From positions 2,046,001 to 2,110,000 of the forward strand of contig JASANH010000626.1 of assembly GCA_030248295.1 (NCBI GenBank): a stretch of DNA of 64,000 bases, given 5' to 3'. A model generated the notes under the pieces. The model had not been told where the DNA came from, made no database searches, and saw only the letters and a list, made by a program, of their open reading frames with translations. The position numbers and the translations under genes are program-made. Shown here piece by piece: positions 47,497-60,400 of the stretch. This stretch comes from Mesodorylaimus sp. YZB2_4. Taxonomy: Eukaryota; Nematoda; Enoplea; Dorylaimida; Dorylaimidae. Position 1 is the first letter of the stretch. Each line of letters opens with the position of its first letter.

Positions 47497-48040
47497 GTTG
47501 TTAGGATCGTGGATAGGTCCATATCGGGCGATGAAGATTGTGTCCGATCACAATCTAATCATTCGTCCCCGGGACGGTATGGCGTGCGAGGATAAGAGGG
47601 TGCATGTCGAGCAGGTGAAACGCTATGTCCCGGAGGAGGAGGAGGCGAAATCGAAGCCGAGAATACTCAAGGTGGGTGATGTAGCTTGGGCTAAGATGAA
47701 ATTTCACCCATATTGGCCCGCACGTATCGTCGACGAGCACGAGTTTCCTCAAACGACCCACATTGGTCCTGGTAAGGTTCGTGTACATTTCTTTGGGAAA
47801 AACGACTATGCATTGGTGAACCGCGAGGTTGTATTCGATTACGTACAGTGCAAGGCCACGCTAGCGTCGAAGGCAGCGGGTTTGGGTCGAGCCATGAAGT
47901 ACGCGGATAGCAACCTGGACAAGGAGAAAGACACGCGAAGTCGTGTGGCCTATGTGCGGGAAAGGAGAAAGTGGGCTCGATATGACGTGGTTCGAGTTTT
48001 TGCGTTTAGGGCGTTTAGATGTACTAATTCCCACGTGTAG
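47450..48040 (+). mobile_element. Integrase C-terminal GPY module followed by a PWWP-like domain
   Basis: The first part shows the GPY/F module of gypsy integrases (GSWIGPYRAMKIVSDHNLIIRP...VHVEQVKRYV). It continues without a stop into KVGDVAWAKMKFHPYWPARIVDE...KVRVHFFGKNDYALVNREVVFDY, which has the PWWP hallmarks: GD-VWAK opening, the YWPA(R) core, and the aromatic FFG-(x)DYA strand. PWWP domains bind methylated histone H3K36 and DNA. Many gypsy elements carry a chromodomain in this position instead. A basic tail follows and the frame stops near 48,038. The role in guiding integration is an inference. Confidence 0.75.
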
Positions 48041-48455
48041 TGTTGGGCCAGGTCCAAGGTGTCCTAATTGTGAGGTTTTTGTCGTTGTTTTCAGGCTGAC
48101 AGGTTCGATCGTCGTCCAGGCCCAAGGCGAGGTTATTTTGGTCGACCATCAGCCGAGATCAGCAACAACAAATATATCGAGCTGTGACGAGTCTGTTGTG
48201 TAATGATGGGTGTTTAGGGATCCCTCCCTTCTCGGCTGAGGGGGAGGTAGATGTAACAGTGTGGTTTGAGTGCCGCGTTCAGGACTAACTGGTTGGGTGG
48301 TGTCTGCTCGCTAGCGCCAGTAGGCCAGAGCAGTCACCTGGATGTGTGTTGAGTGTTGGCAGTTGAATAGACTCAGACTAACTTGACTCGTGTGGTTGTG
48401 GGCGTCCCTCCAGTCACACCAGCCAAGTAACAAGCCACCCGCGCGTTAGGTTCTC
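48041..48455 (+). mobile_element. Probable 3' end of the gypsy element
   Basis: A purine-rich stretch (GAGGGGGAGGTAGA, near 48,239-48,252) directly precedes TGTAACAGTG, the arrangement expected of a polypurine tract next to a 3' LTR. I could not find a matching 5' LTR near 37.3 kb, so LTR limits remain unproven. Confidence 0.4.
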
Positions 48456-48550
48456 ATTTGCTAAAATAGCGGCCAGACGTACTTTGTGAACCGAAGCAAT
48501 TTAAGATCAGGTTTCAGTGAACCATGGTAAACTGAAATTATTAATAATTG
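48456..48550 (-). repeat. Inverted flank repeat, right arm (partner 36,726-36,825)
   Basis: Reverse complement of the left arm with about nine in ten bases matching. It sits between the retrotransposon's end and the second DEG/ENaC gene. Confidence 0.8.
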
Positions 48551-48684
48551 ATCGCGATGGACTCCCAATTACACAAAAGGATGATTGATTATAACTTTGT
48601 TATACAGTAATAGAAAGAACGAGTTTATGCTCTCTGTCACTCGTCCTCGTCCTCACCTCACGCTCACCCTTCGCAAGGAAAAGC

Positions 48685-51201
48685 ATGACTGCGGATAAAG
48701 CATCGTCCAGCAGAATCACGGCCTTTTCAGAATGGTGTCAGATGACAGGATGGCACGGTGTGCTAGATTTCTATGTGGCCAAACACGTGGTCGTCAAAGT
48801 TGGATGGTTCCTTATTGTGGCAGTTGGTTATTTCTTTGCACTGAATCAGAGTATATCACTGATGCTGGAATTTGCGTCGAGTGATAAGTGGATGACCACG
48901 GTCAGCTATGAGACACCCGACGACAGAACGTGGCCGGATGTCGTAGTGTGCGGACAACACTGGCCTGGACGAAGAAATCTCGACTTGTCCGTACCTCGTA
49001 ACGATGCTGACGCCATGCGAGTTATCCTGGGCAGAGATCCTGACGAGCAAGAAAGCAGTTCCGAATGGTTACGAAAGTTGGACCGTGGAGATACTAGTGC
49101 GCAAGACATGTTTTCAAAATTGGCCAAAGCTGTGGCTGGTGAAAACCTTACTTGGGTGACCTGACTTCTGACCAATGCCCCTATCGCGGTAGCTGTAGAT
49201 AGCTTCGATTTTAGCCTCAGTTTGGATCACAACTATGCCAAAACCTTGTTGTGCACTGCGGGTCAGTAGACGGATTCAGCTTGAAAGTTCCAGCTGGTTG
49301 CTGCGACGGAATGATCGCACACAGCGATTCTGCTTGCTTTTCACTTTTTCCAAGAATTACGTTCAATAATACAGATAGTGCGAGAGGAGCAGGTTAAGTC
49401 AATACATTGAGATTTGTTTCTTTTCACAGAAAAACGAACACTTTGAATAACTTACCTTATTTAGGTCGCAATTTTGGCATCTACTACCTCATTCACCCAA
49501 AATTAGACGACTTTTATGGCAACATTTTTTTCCCAGGCTCTGGTTTAGATGTTCGACTCTACGTTGACCAATCGGATCTCTCAGACGATTCCATTAGTCC
49601 TAATCTACAGCTAGGGCCCGGTTCACGCAGCTCGATTGCGATGACATTCCAACGGCATCGAGTGGTTCGACGAGGGCGGGCAATACAGTTTTTTCAACCA
49701 ATGTCCGAATGTGAAGAAAAACAACTCAAATATGTTCGTCTGCGTGAGTCGTTACTTTTTATTTTACATTAATGCTGTTTTTCAAATTTTTTGCCCATTT
49801 ATAGCTCCTGGCCAGTATTTTAGAAAACACTGCGAATGGGATTGCGCGATCCAGTGGACGCTGGAAGCTTGTAACTGCTACAGCGTGAACGAACCAAGTC
49901 TGGAACTGAAAAATGTGGAAGGGCTCAGATACTGCAATATGAAAGAAGTGCAAGCCTGCTATCAACTGTTCCACAAATACATGTACGCGGCCACCTTTTT
50001 GCCGTTACAGCCAAACCTAATACCACTGTTTCCTGGGGCTGGGTTTGAGAGCGCAAAGTTGAGAAATAGGTGCTATTTTATGGAAGAAAAATTGTATTTG
50101 AGGAAATCGTTCACAAAAACCGGATCTCATTAGGACAAGCATCTACTCCCCGGGAATGCGACTAGCTGCTTTTAGTAGCATTAGGCAGTGCGAGCAGTAA
50201 TAGTATTTCCGGCCTATCAGCGCATTTGTTTAAGGGACTGGTCTGCCTCTCCTAAGTTTGGGCCAGCAGCAATTCAGGGTCCAGGGCGAGATCCAGGCCG
50301 AGTGTCCAGTTTGGTTTGCAGGCATCAGTAGACGACTGGTCTTGAGTTCCGGGTCTGAACTGCTCGGTGAGCACTTCGGTCCAGGTCCGTCAAAAGTTTC
50401 TTGATGGCCGACGCGTACGGCTGCTCCCCGAATTAGGAGTCTACACGGCCCTTGTGTGGTGTGGCTTTTATTTTAGTTTTTGATTTTTGTGGGTTTGTCC
50501 CCGCGCTTCCCTAGTTCCGCGCGGGACTTCCACTCGGTTTTGCCTATAGCCGGAGCAATAGACAAACGCCTGAACCAACACTAAGCCACCGCGGCTCCCT
50601 TGTGGTGCGGCGGCTAATAAACTCGGCACGAGGTGACCGTGGACTGCGTGGGATCGTTCCTGGCTTAAGCCATCCTCTGGGCAGACCCAGATAGCCCTAG
50701 GGCGAGCCGAGGATTTAAGGCTGAATCGCAACAAGATCGTCTCTACCCCCAGTCTTATCTTCCAGGCATACACGTCATATACACCCTGAAAAAGTAGCAA
50801 AATTTCGCACTTGCTTGGATACTTGCCCTGAGCGGTGTGTCTACGACAGGATCGATGCCAAGATATCCACGTCTTTATTTGTGGCCCCAGCCAAAATCAA
50901 ATCATTTACAAACTATTTGAACAAGGCCATGGCTACGCATAAGCACGACTGGAACAACCTGACCGAAGACGATCTGCGACAGTTGATCATGCTGGAGATG
51001 TACTACGAGTCCAAGCATAACAGGGTGGTCGAACAGGTGACTCGCTCGTCCGTCGATGAACTCTTGGCCAACATCGGTGGCGTCATGGGTGTGTGGAGTG
51101 GCCTCAGCCTGATCAGTATCGTGCAGATAGTTTTTTATGCTTTCAAGGGCCTGAGCCAGTGGGTCGGAAATAGGCAACGGGTAATAAGTAGGGGTGTATA
51201 A
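48685..51201 (+). CDS. DEG/ENaC channel subunit 2
   Basis: It encodes a plasma-membrane cation channel subunit. Exon 1 (48685 to about 49,153) holds the cytosolic motif FSEWCQMTGWHG, TM1 (VGWFLIVAVGYFFAL) and the first extracellular strand (WPDVVVCG). Exon 2 (about 49,215-49,401) is Cys-rich (LCQNLVVHCGSVDGF, VPAGCC). Exon 3 (about 49,466-49,743) has GSGLDVRLYVDQ. Exon 4 (49,805 to about 49,982) has the paired cysteines (CEWDCAIQ, CNCYSV). The last exon (about 50,795-51,201) begins CLDTCPERC and ends with TM2 (ELLANIGGVMGVWSGLSLISIVQIVF), whose G-x-S filter reads GLS. Intron 4 is about 800 bases because a dispersed repeat is inserted. The first donor (GTGACC) is weak. It lacks the mucin-like insert of the 3.6-9.9 kb paralogue; the two are clearly divergent members. 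Confidence 0.8.
50200..50760. repeat. Dispersed repeat (family B) in intron of DEG/ENaC 2
   Basis: CCCTAGTTCCGCG...GTTTTGCCTATAGCCGG matches 20,820-20,890 and, reversed, about 56,625-56,710. The left part (GAACTGCTCGGTGAGCACTTCGG, in pieces) matches 52,960-53,040. It is non-coding and explains the unusual intron length. Confidence 0.65.
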
Positions 51202-52079
51202 TATACCATGTTTAATCCCAACTCTCTCCCCGTCGAAAATGCGTCCTCTTTTAGATCCCTTCGTCTGCTTCTTTGTGTCCCCTCGCCAGAACCTTGGGAG
51301 GATACTCTTTGTTCTTGCATTAACAAATAAGGAAGTTGGAGTTATACGTAGTACAGTGCGATTTAAACAGTAAAATGGTTCAATTTATCTGATTTTCTGC
51401 TGCACCTGCTTTTCGGATATCGCTTCAAATGCACTTTATGAGTGTTTGTTTCTTATAAAATTTTTTCGAAGCCTCCCTCACTTGGGACTCGTATAAGACC
51501 CCAAGACTGTGCGTGCTCAAATTCCGCCACTGTTCTTGCTGACAGTGAGACATATCTGTATCGTGCCTCATCGCGTACATCATGCAGGCCTACTACAGCA
51601 CACGAATTAAGTTACCTAGCCACAAGTCGAACACTACTGTCAATGTGAGAGACAGACGCCTAACCCATCAGGCGACAGGTCGGAGGGATGCTTAATCAAG
51701 GGTAAAATGCCGGCACTATCGTTGATGAGGCCGCACAAACTTCCAGAGGTGCTTCTGTTCGCGAACAAAGGCTGATGATTTTTGATGCTCGAGGAGTCGA
51801 CACGTTGTCTGCTGGGTGCACTACGTCAAGTACATTCTGTACTCCACCCACCACACACTCCACCAATTTGCATCAAAACTTTACATAACCATGTGCACCC
51901 CCTCAGATAACTGTTCATGGTACCATTAGGTATCGCCTCATATCCAAAAATTTTGCCATAAGCTTGCCTAACGACGAGCTAGACAAAAAAGTGCGAGCCA
52001 CCACTTCCGCAAAGCAAGCATATTCCAAATAGGCATATGAATATACTCGTAGTAAACTGCCCGAACGATGCCTGACCTT
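51202..52079. other. Intergenic; worn family A SINE at about 51,590-51,690
   Basis: GAACACTACTGTCAATGTGAGAGACAGACGCCTAACCCATCAGG (read in pieces) is a minus-strand SINE head. No gene is seen. Confidence 0.5.
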
Positions 52080-55000
52080 TCACTGCGGCTTGATCGTCTC
52101 AGTGGGTACCTTTTGCGACTTGCGGCGGCCACCCCTGGTCCGTCTTTGGCGCAATTTCTCTTCCAGCGTTTGATCCATTCTCGCGCGAGCCGCCTCCTGC
52201 TGTTTCTCCAGCTCCATGCGTTCTTGATCGTACTGCTTACGGATGTTGGCTACGTTGCCTGGAAGGCATCCTCTATTCCACCCTCCATCCTCCACCACCA
52301 CACACCACAAGCACATTACTTACCGAACAGCATCTCATTCGAGGGCAACGGTGCCAGTTGTCCAGCAGCCAATGCATTTCCAGTCGGCTGCGTCATGGTC
52401 AGTAAGTTCTGCAGATTCCCTCCGGACTGTCTCTCAGCTGCCCTTTCAGCTTCCAGCGCCTGCAGTTCTTTTTCGTCATCGAATTCATCTGGTGGTACTG
52501 AAAGAAAACATGGATTATTACAGCCGTTGACTGATGGCTAAAAGCCTTACTTTTGTCGTCGTATCCAATGACAATATCGCGGTTCAATTTGGTCTTGGCT
52601 GATTCTTTCATCAGTTTCAGTCTTTCCGCTCGCAAGTCTTTTTGGATGACCGCTACATCGTCGATAGACTTTTGATAGTCTTTGATTATGGTCTCATTGA
52701 TCACCTGGAATACAGAGAGGTCAATGCAGATTCTTTATTTGTATTGAGGCATTACAGTTTCTGACAAGGCAGATGGTCCAGGGCAATTAATCTACGGTAC
52801 CCGTATGCTATTGTGCAGTATAACAAGCGTGGATGGACTTGTGTGCACGTATCAGCACTGGGTTAAGGGAATCGGCCTGTCTCACAAGTCAGGGCAAGAT
52901 CTAGTGAATGGCTTAATATGCAATATTTGATTGACTCTGGTCCTGTGTTCCTAGTCTGAACTGCTCTGCCAGAACTTCGGCCCCACATCCGCCAGAGCCT
53001 CGCTTACGGCGGACACGTGCGGCCGCTCCACGAGAGAGTCCGTACTGTAAATCAGCATTCCTGGGCGGTCGGGAGATCGATACTCCCCTGGCTGGCAGAC
53101 GTCAACCACTCTGGTTGATGTTTCAGCGAAAGGTACAGTATAGTCGAGAGACTTGCCTTCCACCAGTCTGAGTTTCTGTCCCCGCCGACTTCGGTCTCTC
53201 ATATTCCCAGCTATGGAAGAGTATCGATCTCCCGACCGCCCACGAATTCTGGTAACGATTCGGCCCAGGGCTGCGTGGTTGTTTAAATAAACTCAGCACG
53301 ATGCTTCGTGGGATTGACCGTGGATTGAATCATCCTCTGTCAAGCCCTAGATTGCCCTAGGGCGAGCCAAGGATTTCTTTGATATTCAAAGGCGGACTCA
53401 CCTGATCGAACCATTGAATAAGCGAAGCCACTTGACGATGTATCGATTGGTAGATTTGCAGGGAGCTGGAATAACGATCAACAGCCTGGATATCCGTGAA
53501 TGTGTTATTGACAGCCCTCTCCATCTGGCCCATCTCCTCTTCAGTGCAGTATGGAAACTGGACCTGAAACAGAAGAACCAAGGAAATTTCCCTGTTATAG
53601 GATATAGAGAAGCCAAAGTTGAAGGTGTCAGGATGATGGCTTAGCCACGGCAAGATCCAGGGACACGGTTGACTGCTCTAGGTTTTGACTGGTCCAAAAG
53701 CTCCACTGGCCATTCCCTCAAGTAAAGGGACACACAGTAGGTGTAGTTCGCTGTTCGCTGTACCAGGCATACAAATCATGTAAGATCACCGTACATACGT
53801 GGTCCCGTCAGCAACTAATGGTTCACAGCTGGTTCTGAGAACCAACATCCATCGATCACAACTTTTACAGAGCACCAGTGACCTACTTTCCCCAAATAAA
53901 CTCGGCACGACTGAATATTTTGACTGGCTGCCACAAAGTTATTGCGCGCTTCTGCCGCGGCAAAGTAGCGGGCTCTGGTGTTGCTGAAAAGGGCCCAGGT
54001 CAGTTCACACTCCGTCCAGTCCTCATCGACCCGCACCTCATTTCTATCGTTTCCAGTTCTTCCCAACGCTTTACTCCGAATGCCATTTGGGTGCACGCAT
54101 GAACCAAGAGCACACGTCCATTGGTCCATTTGAATTTGGCCAAAGAAACACGCTGCTGCCATTCCAAGGCCACGTCCAATTCGTGTTCCAATTTGTTCTC
54201 GATGTCGCTGCCGTATTGGCCGCCGTAGACACCAGCTAAAATAGAACGAGTGCTGTGAAGATTGAATATTTTATAAGGAGTTGGCAGGAGTCAAGTCAGC
54301 GAGCGCCAGCGCCAACCCTTACCCACCACCGCTACCACCAAGGTATGAGGCAGCCAAGGTGTAGACAATGCCTGCGTTGGATCGAGAAAGAAAGCATACG
54401 CCTTCGCCTGTTCGATGATCGACTTACCCAGCAGATGATCCTCCCTGTCATACAGCTCGTTCAACTTGTCTGCTCGACGTTTGTAAATCTCGGCAATTTT
54501 TGCAGCTCGTTCGTACTGGGATTTGCTCTCTTTGAGCTCCTTAAAAACCGACTTATAAGAACCTCAAACGAGCCTAAAAATATGGCATACCTTTTCGGCC
54601 GTGTCCTGCTTGTTGATGGCTTCCTGATACTCGCTCTGTTCTTTGGCCAATTTCTGGTCATAAGTGCCTTGTTGCTTCAAGAACGTCCTAACCGACGGTT
54701 GCTCCAGGTTCTCCACGTCTGTTTTCTTTTTGTCCCTATAGTGACAAGTCTCGTGGCAAGGTTGATCATGTGTGGCCACGGACAACAAGTTTTTTCGATG
54801 ATGGCCGAGGCATAAGAATCATAGGCCATCAAGAGATTAGGTTCGACTTGTCTATCAGTGAAAAAACCATCATGCTAGAAACTCGGGAAGCCGAGCAGGC
54901 GAGACAAAGTTAGCTTCTGGTAAGCTTAGCTCTTAAGCCCGAAGTATAGTTCGATGCGATGCGTCAAATAAGCGTGCGATGCGACACTTTTGGGAGAGCT

Positions 55001-55984
55001 CACAATGCAAAAAGGTGCCTGAAACGTCGCATCGCGCGCTTATTTGACGCATCGCATCGAACTATACTTTGGGCTTTAGGCAACTCGATCAGTGCAACCT
55101 GTTTCACCTGTTTCACTTGAGGCCTGTTTCACCATGCACACAATGGCAAAGAAAAAAGGACATACGTAGGCAGGAGCACACTCGTATTCTGGGGCAGCTA
55201 GTACACATGTGCACACGCGATGACTTACGTTTGCTTTTTCAACTCCTTGCAAGTAGCTTCCAATTGATCGACGGTTTTCTTCAAATTATCGGCTTCTCGA
55301 ATCTTTTCTTCGTGCTGCTTAACAACGCCTTGCATCTCTAGTCTAAAAAGGTAGCTCACCTCAGTCTTGACTCACTTGTCTATTTTTGTATCAGCTAAAA
55401 GTTGTGCCACGCATCAGGTGTTTTGCTCCTTGACTACTGTTGTAAGGGAGTGTGCTAAAGTTAGTTACCAGGGTAGTGTCTGATGGATTAGGCGTAGGTG
55501 TAGGTGTGCATTTACGAGAGAGTTCGATTCACACCCGCCGCACAGGATATAAACTTATGTTTCCTATGTTCGCATGGTCCCAAGTGCCCAACCCGCTTTT
55601 GGCATGGTGACAAGGTACAGTATGATAACGGCAAACTGGTACCACTATGCCAACCGGCGGGTGCCTTTTGGGCCATAGGCAACCTCGTCCCTCCTGCGAT
55701 TGGGTCTCACCTGTGTATATCTTTCTCCAACTGAATATATTGATCGACGACACCATCTGTCAATTCAATGTGCTCGATCTAAAAACTCTGTGCTCACGGA
55801 CATCCTGTGATAAGAATGTAATAGTCACCTTCTCGTCAGTTCTCCTGGTGGCAGATCCATTCGTGACCGCCGCCTAGAAAACAAGTTTCCTTAGAAGGAC
55901 ATGGGTAAGACGAGGGGAAATGCTTACATCATTGAAGGGCATTTTGCTCGGCTCAGTTGCTTCGGTACTTGTTCCACAACCCAT
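52080..55984 (-). CDS. Uncharacterised coiled-coil protein with myristoylation-type N-terminus
   Basis: Exons run from 55,984 down to 52,080. The first codes for MGCGTSTEATEPSK...FND and ends at a GTAAGC donor. Gly2 with Cys3 and Ser/Thr6 is the classic N-myristoylation plus palmitoylation pattern, so the protein is probably membrane-tethered. Later exons (about 55,875-55,837; 55,779-55,710; 55,345-55,225; 54,740-54,590; 54,540-54,370; 54,235-53,900; 53,563-53,402; 52,705-52,550; 52,500-52,325; 52,258-52,080) are heptad-rich, for example QLEATCKELKK, SQYERAAKIAEIYKRRADKL, ENKLEHELDVALEWQQR, AEARNNFVAASQNI. The C-terminus is basic (RQRRTRGGRRKSQK). Introns carry family C and foldback repeats. 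I do not recognise the family, and exon edges are approximate. Confidence 0.6.
52960..53380. repeat. Dispersed repeat (families B/C) in an intron of the coiled-coil gene
   Basis: TCGATACTCCCCTGGCTG, GTTGATGTTTCAGC and GACTTCGGTC blocks match 23,240-23,395. GAACTGCTCTGCCAGAACTTCGG-type text matches 50,360-50,390. Confidence 0.65.
54935..55077. repeat. Foldback/MITE-like element
   Basis: About 49-base arms face each other across about 40 bases. The left arm begins GCCCGAAGTATAGTTCGATG (from 54,937); the right arm ends CATCGAACTATACTTTGGGC (to about 55,074). Both arms contain GATGCGATGCG-type repeats. It lies in an intron of the coiled-coil gene. No transposase is seen, so it is non-autonomous. 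Confidence 0.85.
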
Positions 55985-57414
55985 GGCTCACTAAAATGAG
56001 ACGTGCCAGGTCGAATACGAATGGGCAACCCCATTTTCAACCAATGATTACCTGCTGTACAAAGTCAATCACGGTAAGACTGATCAAAATTAATCGATTG
56101 GCTTCACAAATGCCACTTCCTCAGGTCCGCCTTCACCTTCAGAGCCGAGCTGTGCGCTATTCTGACTATAAGGTCCAAAGAAATGACAACTGTTGAAAGC
56201 CGAAAAATGAACATAGCCGGTTCAAAAATCGATTCTTCCAATTGGCACCCCCGAATAATGGAGCGTCTCTTCTCCATGCCTGCACCACTCAGTTGCTTAG
56301 AGCCAATCTCCTAGCGTCATGGCGACTAACACTGTGACGCCAAAGGGGACAATATTTCAAAACGGTGTTTAGATAGCAACCACTCCAACTCACCAAAATG
56401 GATGGCACCTGGTCTCACGCACTGGACTCTTACGCCCAACTGCTAATAAGGACAAGGACGAAATGCGAAGGCGTTAATTCCACTCAGGATATTTGATAAA
56501 AGGCACCGCACGTGTCCCTCCTGCCATCAGAGCGGCAGGATGTAAAGTTCCTGCAGTCCCAGAGGGAGCTGCGGTGGCTGTTGGTAGGCGTTGGTCCTGC
56601 ATTGTTGGGCAAGCAAACCTTATCATGTCATGACTGCTGGCGGCCCATAGGCGAAACGGGTTCGAAGTCCAGTGGGGGAACTGGAGCGACACGGGGCCCA
56701 ATTCACAAAAAAGGATACTGTAGTCCCAGAGAAGTTGGAAACCAACGTGCGGCCAGGTCGTGCTGACCCAGATCCAGTGGCAGGCATTTTCAGCACGCTT
56801 GGTCGCATCGCATTACGCACCTACTGCACACGCACCTGTTGTCTAGCCGGGTCATCGGCTTCTGGGTCTAAGCACCTGAGTGACACTGGTGATTCCGCCA
56901 ATAACTTACGTACTCTTCATAAAACTGAGAGCAGCAGACTGTTGAAACATCAACCTAACTTGTTGACGATAGGCACACTGCCGACTCCCCTCAACTCATA
57001 TCCCAGGCACTCCATTCACCCCCCCCCCCGCCCAAGGACATCTTCGTCCCGTCACGTTTTTTATCGGCTTCTCTTAATCAATCAACACAACAACAGAATC
57101 CATGACCACCTCGGCATCATTCTTTATCAATCCATCATCAACGTCAACATGGGTCGCCAAGCCACCACCCACATAATCTCTCCGCGTACTCGCATACCAC
57201 GTTGAAAAATATCGAAACCGAAAACAGGAAAAGCAAAAACGGACGTGCGTAATTGCTATCAATGGTATGTTATCACTGCAATCGCACACTGTCATGGTCA
57301 GTCGTCACTGGCTGAAAATTAGAAGATGAAAACCGAGAAAACGTGCACATAAAAACCAGTCACAAAATGAAAATAACCCCTTCAACGTTCCGCCGAGTAA
57401 CTGTCCCGCCATCG
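55985..57414. other. Intergenic; repeat fragment near 56,490-56,760
   Basis: The 56,625-56,710 part is a reversed copy of the family B block (CGCCTATGGGCC...GGGCCCCGTG). A C-rich run is at about 57,019-57,029. Nothing coding is supported. Confidence 0.45.
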
Positions 57415-60400
57415 TTATGCTTGTACCACAAACACGTTAAGCAGATAGGCGACGAGAGCCGATACGGCACCGGCCACTGGCAAAGTCACGATCCAAGCAA
57501 TGGCTATGTTCCGGAACGTCTTCCATGATACGCCACCCTTGTGAGACTTCATCCAACCGACCGACACCACTGCACCGACCGCGCAGTGAGTGGTACTGAC
57601 TGGGATGCCCACCTTGCTGGCGATCAATACCGTGAACGCCGTGCCCAGTTCCATGGCGAAACCACTGCAAAGGAAATCCCGCTTAAATGGTCCCAACCTT
57701 CCTTACTGACCACAGTGAGGCTTACCTCGGTGGCGTCACAGTCACGAGACTCGTTCCGATCGTCTGTATAACTTTATGACCTAGTACCCATAATCCAATG
57801 ATCATGCCCGCTGCTCCGAACAATATGATATATTCTAAAGTTGGGTCGGTGCTGACATCTTTTAAAGCATTGCCGTCCTTGTAAGTCAACCACAATCCAA
57901 CCAACGGACCCACGGCATTCCTGAAAATTTCCCCGTCCTATTCCTTATAAATATGGTCATGGCCAAAACTTACGCCGTGTCGTTGCTTCCGTGACTAAAG
58001 CTCAAAAAGCAAGCTGACAAGACTTGAAGGTAATTGAATACTTGATTTGCGTAGGGATTTTCCTCAACCGGGTGTTTGAGCGCTTTCAGCTGAAACCGAG
58101 AATGGAAACTGTATGTTTCAGACAATAAGGAAGCCACAACAAAGAAAGAACGTAAAAGTGGCGGGTACAGAAACGAGCAGCACTATCCAGTCTAGTGGGA
58201 ATAAAACACAAAGCAGCGTGGCCACTTTAGAAAAAATAAGCAAAACGTTCTTCTCAGATGTGCTATTTGTAAGAAATGACAATACGGCACTAACAAGGCG
58301 AGACCATGGACAGCGAAATACTGACCATATCTTGAACACCGGCGAGAAGCTGGCGTCGATCAGAACGAGCGCCTGAACCGCGATGCGCCACGACCAGCTG
58401 CGTGGAAAAAAGGAGAAAGGCCTTTTGGATTTTGGAAAAACCACAAGCAGCAGATATTAGAGGCCCACTCGTGTCCCATCCCAGCGGAGCGCAGTCCTTG
58501 AGATGAACCAGAAGCAGCAAGCCTAACGGCTCGACGCAACTGTCACGCAAGACGCTTCCGTCCTAACCGATACATCTTCCATAATGACCTCACAAACGAC
58601 AACGAGCTCATCCAGTCTAGCCTCGTTGCAAATCCTCCTTTGATAACGAGGATGAGTGACTAAGACAGCAAACTGCTAGTTCTATTATCCTGCATACTAC
58701 CAAGTCCCACTGGAAATCCTAAACGATCCCTATTTGCGCTTACTTTTGCTTGTAAGCTATTAGCATCGACCATGACTGGTTTGTCTTGCTTCTTGGGTGT
58801 AGCAGCTTTCGTTCCATTCTTCGAGCTGCCAAGCAGCGCGCTCGATGCTCCTGAAAGGGCGCAAATTATGATGACTAACCTTGATGTGGATGCCAGGCCT
58901 AACGCTCCGCCCTCATACATTCGAAAGGCCTAAACGTGATAGCGGGCGCTCAAGTTTAGGACCTATTCTCACTGCGAGTATCACTCGACTCACCCGTGGC
59001 AACAGTGTTTGTCGACGGGAAGGCGGTCGGTTCTGACGACAAGTGCGATGGCGTGAAACCCACTCCAGAATCGGTACCCTTCTTCGCCTAAAGTAAATAT
59101 CAATCACACATAAAAACCAGCTTTTGACTTCTCTAATGCAAACATATCTATTCCACTTACCAATGGAAAACTCTCATCGCTACCTTTCGAAACGCCATCC
59201 TCTTCGATAACGACGTCTGAAAAACGAGTCTAGCTCAAATATGCAAACACTAACTACCCCATCCTTACCCTACCTAATTTTTTTATTTCTTCCATTTCCT
59301 TGGCCGGTCCCAATTCTTCCGTCCCCTTCACTTTACTCATCGTTCCTGAAAAGATCATTTTTACAGGGATCAATTACACAAACCACACGAACCCTTACTG
59401 AGCACTGATCGACGAACCAATTCACGACCCAAGAATCGCATGAATAAGGCCACTGATGATCCAATTGCGAAACTAATAAGCAAGCACACCCACCACGCCA
59501 ATCGATCGAATTTCAAATCTAAAATAAGAATATAGGTCAAGAAAAAAGAAACCAGAACTTTGTTGTTACTCACGTTTTGATCCACCGTACAATACCGAGA
59601 ATATATTTACGGTCAGAGCAAACAGATAAAATAGGGGCAGCATCTTCACGCTGGCATCGAATGGATCGGGCTAAAAATAAAGTACTCTAGGTTCAGAACA
59701 ACCTTAAAAAGGCAAGCTGAAAAAAAACTTTAACTTACTCTTTTCAAACACGTGTACTTGATAAACAGATAAAACATGACCGAGACGGCGCCCGCCATTG
59801 CAGGTGACACAACCCAGGAAGCGGCTAAAAAATTGACCTGATCTAAAAGAGTCAAGCTAAGAAAGTTTGCACTTACCAATACGGAGGATGGTCATCCAAT
59901 TGATGCCACCAGATCCTTTTAGAACCAGCGAGAATCCCACCGTCGCACCGACAGCGCTGTGAGTGGTCGACACTGGGAAGTGGAATACTGTAGCCACGAT
60001 CAACCAGAACGCAGTTCCTGAACAGAACATGACAAAAAGGTGTCACACATTTCAGATTGCCAATCAATTATACTGCTATGACAATCCGCCTTGCGTCACC
60101 AATTCCCATACGCAGAGCGTGCCTCGTACGCCCTTCCTCAACCCATTATCCCATCAAACCTGGATGAAAACCCAATAACGGACACGTTTCCCAGCAGTCT
60201 TCGATACAATCAACCAGAGCAGCCTATAAGATAAAGGTACGTACCAGCTAATGCCCCCACCTCGCCCACGATGAATTCGGCGCCAGTATACGAGGAACAG
60301 TTCAACGTCGCGTTGCACTCGGAGTGATCGACCAGGTGATAGGATGAAGTAGATTCGTTGTGCTGACTATGGACATCGTATATGGTCACGTTCACTATAC

